Of a stretch of 9,767 bases of DNA, positions 7,833 to 9,767 are shown piece after piece. Position numbers and translations under genes: made by a program. Below the pieces are notes generated by a model. That model had not been told where the DNA came from, made no database searches, and worked only from the letters and a program-made list of their open reading frames with translations. The stretch covers positions 1 through 9,767 of the forward strand of contig CALVUU010000060.1 of NCBI GenBank assembly GCA_944363655.1. Reading direction: 5' to 3'. How positions within the stretch are numbered: position 1 is the stretch's first letter; every line of letters begins with the position of its first letter. This DNA comes from an uncultured Bacilli bacterium. GTDB lineage: Bacteria > Bacillota_I > Bacilli_A > RF39 > UBA660.

Positions 7833-8889
7833 TTACTATCACCTGTTTCTTTTTACTGTGATCAAATAATATATCAGTTTTTAGTACCACAAATAAAAGC
7901 AGTATCATTAAAACTATATAGAGAGCAATTGCTATTTGGTTATCCCCTAAAATATAGAAAATAGAAACTGCTGCAAAAGCAATATCAATTGCATAAATTA
8001 TTAAAATGCTTTTAGTTGGACTATATTTCATCTTAAGTAATTGATGATGAAAATGTTCTTTATCAGCAACACCTATATTTTGACCTTTTAATAGTCTTCT
8101 AAGTATCGCAAATATAGTATCAAGTATAGGTATTGCCAGTATTACTATTGGAACAATTAATGATGTAAATGTTGTTACTTTATATCCAAGTAAAGCAATA
8201 ATGGATATCATAAAACCTAAAAATAAACTTCCTGAATCCCCCATAAATATTTTAGCGGGTGGAAAATTATGAACTAAAAAGCCTAGTGTTGCTCCAAGCA
8301 TAATTAAAGAAATTATAACATCTAAACCACCGATACGATTTAGTATAAAAGCAATAATAGCAATGGTTAAAAAGTATATTGAACTAATACCAGCAGCAAG
8401 GCCATCAAGTCCATCAATTAAATTGATAGCATTAGTAATGGCTACGATAAATATAATAGATGATAAAGATCCCCAAAATTCATTAAAATAAATTTTATAA
8501 CCAAATACAGATACTTCACTAAATGATAAATCTCCATATAATACAACGATAGTTGCAGCAATAATTTGAACAATTAATTTATATCTAGCAGGAACGGAAT
8601 TAATATCATCAATAAAACCAATAAGAATAAGCAAGAATCCACCGATTAGTATTGATAACATTTGGGTACTTACTTCACCATATAACATGTATCCAAGTAA
8701 AAATGATAAATAAATGGCTAAACCACCAAGTCTTGGCATTGGAACCTTATGAATCTTTCTTGCATTAGGTTCATCCATTGCATTAACATGAATTGCTACT
8801 TTTTTTACTATTGGCACAAGTATTAAACTTGTTAAAAGAGTTACAATAACTATAACAAATACATTATGTTCATTTACAACTAAATTCAT
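7765..8889 (-). CDS. tagO: Undecaprenyl-phosphate GlcNAc-1-phosphate transferase (TagO/WecA family)
   Basis: Integral membrane enzyme that starts wall glycan synthesis by moving a HexNAc-1-phosphate, usually GlcNAc, from UDP to undecaprenyl phosphate. It has 374 residues, close to the family's 350-370. Motifs in order: DEPNARKIHKVPMPRLGG (39-56), catalytic-site aspartates D94 D95 in GFIDDINSVPARYK, NAINLIDGLDGLAAG (153-167), NFPPAKIFMGDSGS (208-221), and the cytoplasmic HFHH (279-282) that marks the WecA/TagO branch rather than MraY. About ten or eleven membrane helices are visible. ATG at 8887-8889 has AGGAG six bases upstream. The hydrophilic, lysine-rich tail after about 345 is encoded by DNA that also encodes the start of the next gene. 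As first gene of the cluster it would commit undecaprenyl phosphate to this polymer. Confidence 0.95.
   Translation of the reverse strand: MNLVVNEHNVFVIVIVTLLTSLILVPIVKKVAIHVNAMDEPNARKIHKVPMPRLGGLAIYLSFLLGYMLYGEVSTQMLSILIGGFLLILIGFIDDINSVPARYKLIVQIIAATIVVLYGDLSFSEVSVFGYKIYFNEFWGSLSSIIFIVAITNAINLIDGLDGLAAGISSIYFLTIAIIAFILNRIGGLDVIISLIMLGATLGFLVHNFPPAKIFMGDSGSLFLGFMISIIALLGYKVTTFTSLIVPIVILAIPILDTIFAILRRLLKGQNIGVADKEHFHHQLLKMKYSPTKSILIIYAIDIAFAAVSIFYILGDNQIAIALYIVLMILLLFVVLKTDILFDHSKKKQVIVSEKEENSKGKSRENKNKKRKHS
7839..7844 (-). promoter_or_regulatory. Ribosome site supporting the GTG start inside tagO
   Basis: AGGTGA on the minus strand, six bases before the GTG at 7830-7832, located within the tagO reading frame. 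It supports a true 68-bp gene overlap rather than a later start. Confidence 0.6.
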
Positions 8890-8909
8890 ATTTAACTCCT
8901 TGTAATAAT

Positions 8910-8915
8910 ATTATA
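8910..8915 (-). promoter_or_regulatory. tagO: Candidate -10 box of the tagO promoter
   Basis: Minus-strand TATAAT, 20 bases before the tagO ATG, which would give a leader of about 14 bases containing the AAGGAG site. The -35 position (8933-8938) reads TTTTAT, a poor match, so this is either an activated promoter or coincidence in A/T-rich DNA. An alternative pair, TTGTAA about 18 bases before TATATA, lies further upstream around 8961-8990. Confidence 0.4.
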
Positions 8916-8980
8916 ACCTATATGAAAAGAAAATAAAAGAAGTTATCCTTTATTTTCTAATATATACATACTATCATATA

Positions 8981-9013
8981 AATTTTACAAATATATTAAT
9001 TTTACAATATATT
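8981..9013. repeat. Imperfect 17-bp tandem duplication
   Basis: Two adjacent copies on the plus strand, 8981-8997 and 8998-9013, share the first ten bases AATTTTACAA and then differ by a single inserted A. On the minus strand each gives TTGTAAAATT. It could be a paired regulator site or a slippage product; two copies in A/T-rich DNA is modest evidence. Confidence 0.35.
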
Positions 9014-9114
9014 TAGTACCAAACAATTAGCAACCAATAAATTGTACAATAAATAATAGTGTAATTTGAAGTAATTTATTCATAAAATCTAATATTTCAT
9101 TAAATGAGTTTTAT

Positions 9115-9573
9115 TTAACTAAAATTAATTCTATCTAATATTTTATAGTAATCTTCATCAGTTAATGAATTATTATTTTTTATAATGTAAAATATATAAT
9201 TTTTGGAATTTAATAATTTTATATATGTATCAAGATGTTCTTTTTGTGGTAAAGATTCAGCATTTTCATATCTTGTAATTGTTTTTTTATTCCAACCAAG
9301 AGCTATTTCAAATAAATTTTGAGATAAATTTAAGGATTTTCTTATTTCTTTTATCTTTTTAAAACTCAATCCAAATAGATTTAAATACGCATCATAAATT
9401 CTAGATAATCCTTCATCTAAAGATTCGAAATCATATTCAGTTTTACAATATGGACAAGTAAAAATATAATCATCAACATGAACATCCTTGCCTTGAATAG
9501 TATATTTTGTCTTTTCAACTCTTATATTACCAGTAACTTCTTTATCACAATAAAAGCAATACATCTTTTCCAT
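9115..9573 (-). CDS. MqsA-like zinc-ribbon plus XRE helix-turn-helix protein
   Basis: A 152-residue probable DNA-binding protein. The N-terminal zinc ribbon has two CxxC knuckles, C6-C9 and C40-C43. The second half carries an XRE helix-turn-helix at about 71-106, with LNLSQNLFEIALGWNKKTITRYEN (81-104) matching the MqsA/YgiT pattern LSQ...LGW..KT..RYE. The last 45 residues are polar and unassigned. The family comprises antitoxins and antitoxin-derived regulators that repress their own promoter. No toxin gene (MqsR or Panacea/DUF4065) lies downstream, where tagO follows after 191 bp of gap past its own stop region, and upstream only the repeat array is visible. The ATG at 9571-9573 is preceded by GAGGAG with an 8-base spacer, and that ribosome site is itself the last unit of the array. 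A second ATG at codon 4 is less well spaced. Antitoxin role is unproven. Confidence 0.8.
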   Translation of the reverse strand: MEKMYCFYCDKEVTGNIRVEKTKYTIQGKDVHVDDYIFTCPYCKTEYDFESLDEGLSRIYDAYLNLFGLSFKKIKEIRKSLNLSQNLFEIALGWNKKTITRYENAESLPQKEHLDTYIKLLNSKNYIFYIIKNNNSLTDEDYYKILDRINFS

Positions 9574-9576
9574 TTG

Positions 9577-9767
9577 TTTAACTCCTCTGAACGCTAGTGA
9601 ACGCTAATGAACGCTAGTGAACAGCTCTGAACTCTAGTAAACAGCTCTGAACTCTATTTAACTCCTCTGAACTCTATTTAACTCCTCTGAACTCTATTTA
9701 ACTCCTCTGAACTCTATTTAACTCCTCTGAACTCTATTTAACTCCTCTGAACTCTATTTAACTCCTC
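9577..9767. repeat. Decamer tandem array in 20-bp higher-order units, running off the window
   Basis: From 9581 to the window end every block of ten bases begins with AC and follows an A, so AAC recurs exactly every 10 bp, 19 times (9580 to 9760), without a gap. From 9651 on, two decamers alternate strictly: ACTCTATTTA (9651, 9671, 9691, 9711, 9731, 9751) and ACTCCTCTGA (9661, 9681, 9701, 9721, 9741, partial at 9761), giving a uniform 20-bp unit. The part nearest the gene (9591-9650) is made of variants such as ACGCTAGTGA and ACAGCTCTGA. The unit contains stops on both strands and its length shifts frame, so it is not coding. There are no unique spacers between copies. It continues past 9767. 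Confidence 0.95.
9582..9589 (-). promoter_or_regulatory. Ribosome site of the MqsA-like gene, formed by an array unit
   Basis: Minus-strand AGAGGAG, eight bases before the ATG at 9571-9573, lies in the block 9581-9590, which is identical to the alternating ACTCCTCTGA units further out. The gene therefore takes its translation signal from the array. Confidence 0.75.

Larger units (their letters stand above)
8890..9114. other. Intergenic leader of the glycan cluster
   Basis: 225 bp of very A/T-rich DNA between the MqsA-like gene and tagO. It holds a candidate tagO promoter near 8910, an imperfect 17-bp tandem duplication at 8981-9013, a 10-bp palindrome ATTGTACAAT at 9041-9050, and an 18-codon hydrophobic reading frame at 9027-9083 without a ribosome site. 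I see no convincing terminator for the upstream gene, so readthrough into tagO is possible. Confidence 0.5.

Noticed and set aside
9041..9050. ATTGTACAAT palindrome as an operator or terminator
   Set aside because: It is only 10 bp, does not extend at either side, has no following T-tract, and such palindromes arise easily in A/T-rich DNA.
9084..9114. Terminator after the MqsA-like gene
   Set aside because: The only hairpin near the stop (TCATT/AATGA) has a 5-bp A/T stem, a one-base loop and no proper U-tract.
9577..9767. CRISPR array
   Set aside because: The copies are contiguous 10/20-bp units with no unique spacers, and the unit is shorter than CRISPR repeats.
9577..9767. Coding tandem repeat of a protein
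   Set aside because: Each 20-bp unit carries TAA and TAG on the minus strand and TGA and TAA on the plus strand. The unit shifts frame by two bases, so all six frames close within about 60 bp.

Overview
The window is AT-rich, and every convincing gene lies on the minus strand, so transcription runs from high to low coordinates. TGA is used as a stop (3692-3694) and tryptophan is TGG, which excludes the mycoplasma code. Strong AGGAG-type ribosome sites, TTG and GTG starts, and a TagO-type initiator with a TagGH-like ABC exporter point to a low-GC Bacillota, possibly a gut Bacilli/Erysipelotrichia-like lineage. I cannot name the genus from sequence alone.

Layout in transcription order. (1) Positions 9577-9767 and beyond the window edge hold a non-coding tandem array with a strict 10-bp period, ordered as 20-bp units in its distal part. 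It runs directly into the ribosome site of the next gene. (2) 9115-9573 encodes a small MqsA-like protein with a zinc ribbon and an XRE helix-turn-helix. (3) 8890-9114 is an intergenic leader with a candidate promoter for the cluster below. (4) 8889 down to 1151 is a surface-glycan cluster: tagO, an O-antigen polymerase/ligase-like membrane protein, ABC-2 permease, ABC ATPase, GT2 glycosyltransferase, GT4-like glycosyltransferase and a UDP-galactopyranose mutase-like flavoenzyme. These genes are tightly packed with overlaps and small gaps, and an A/T-rich hairpin with a U-tract ends the unit at about 1102-1129. (5) galE at 1-980 starts from its own candidate promoter and is cut by the window edge just short of its C-terminus.

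The genes can be read as one pathway. TagO puts a sugar phosphate on undecaprenyl phosphate, and the two glycosyltransferases extend it. GalE supplies UDP-galactopyranose, and the mutase-like enzyme would turn it into UDP-galactofuranose. The permease/ATPase pair exports the chain, and the polymerase/ligase-like protein acts outside. This resembles galactan-type, ABC-dependent wall polysaccharide loci, though the polymer is inferred. A strong consensus-like promoter just upstream of the permease suggests that export and assembly genes can be expressed apart from tagO.

The most unusual element is the decamer array. It repeats a Shine-Dalgarno-like GAGGAG seven times, contains no ATG, GTG or TTG on the gene strand before the true start, and places AAC (plus strand) at every tenth base 19 times, next to a gene for a probable DNA-binding protein.
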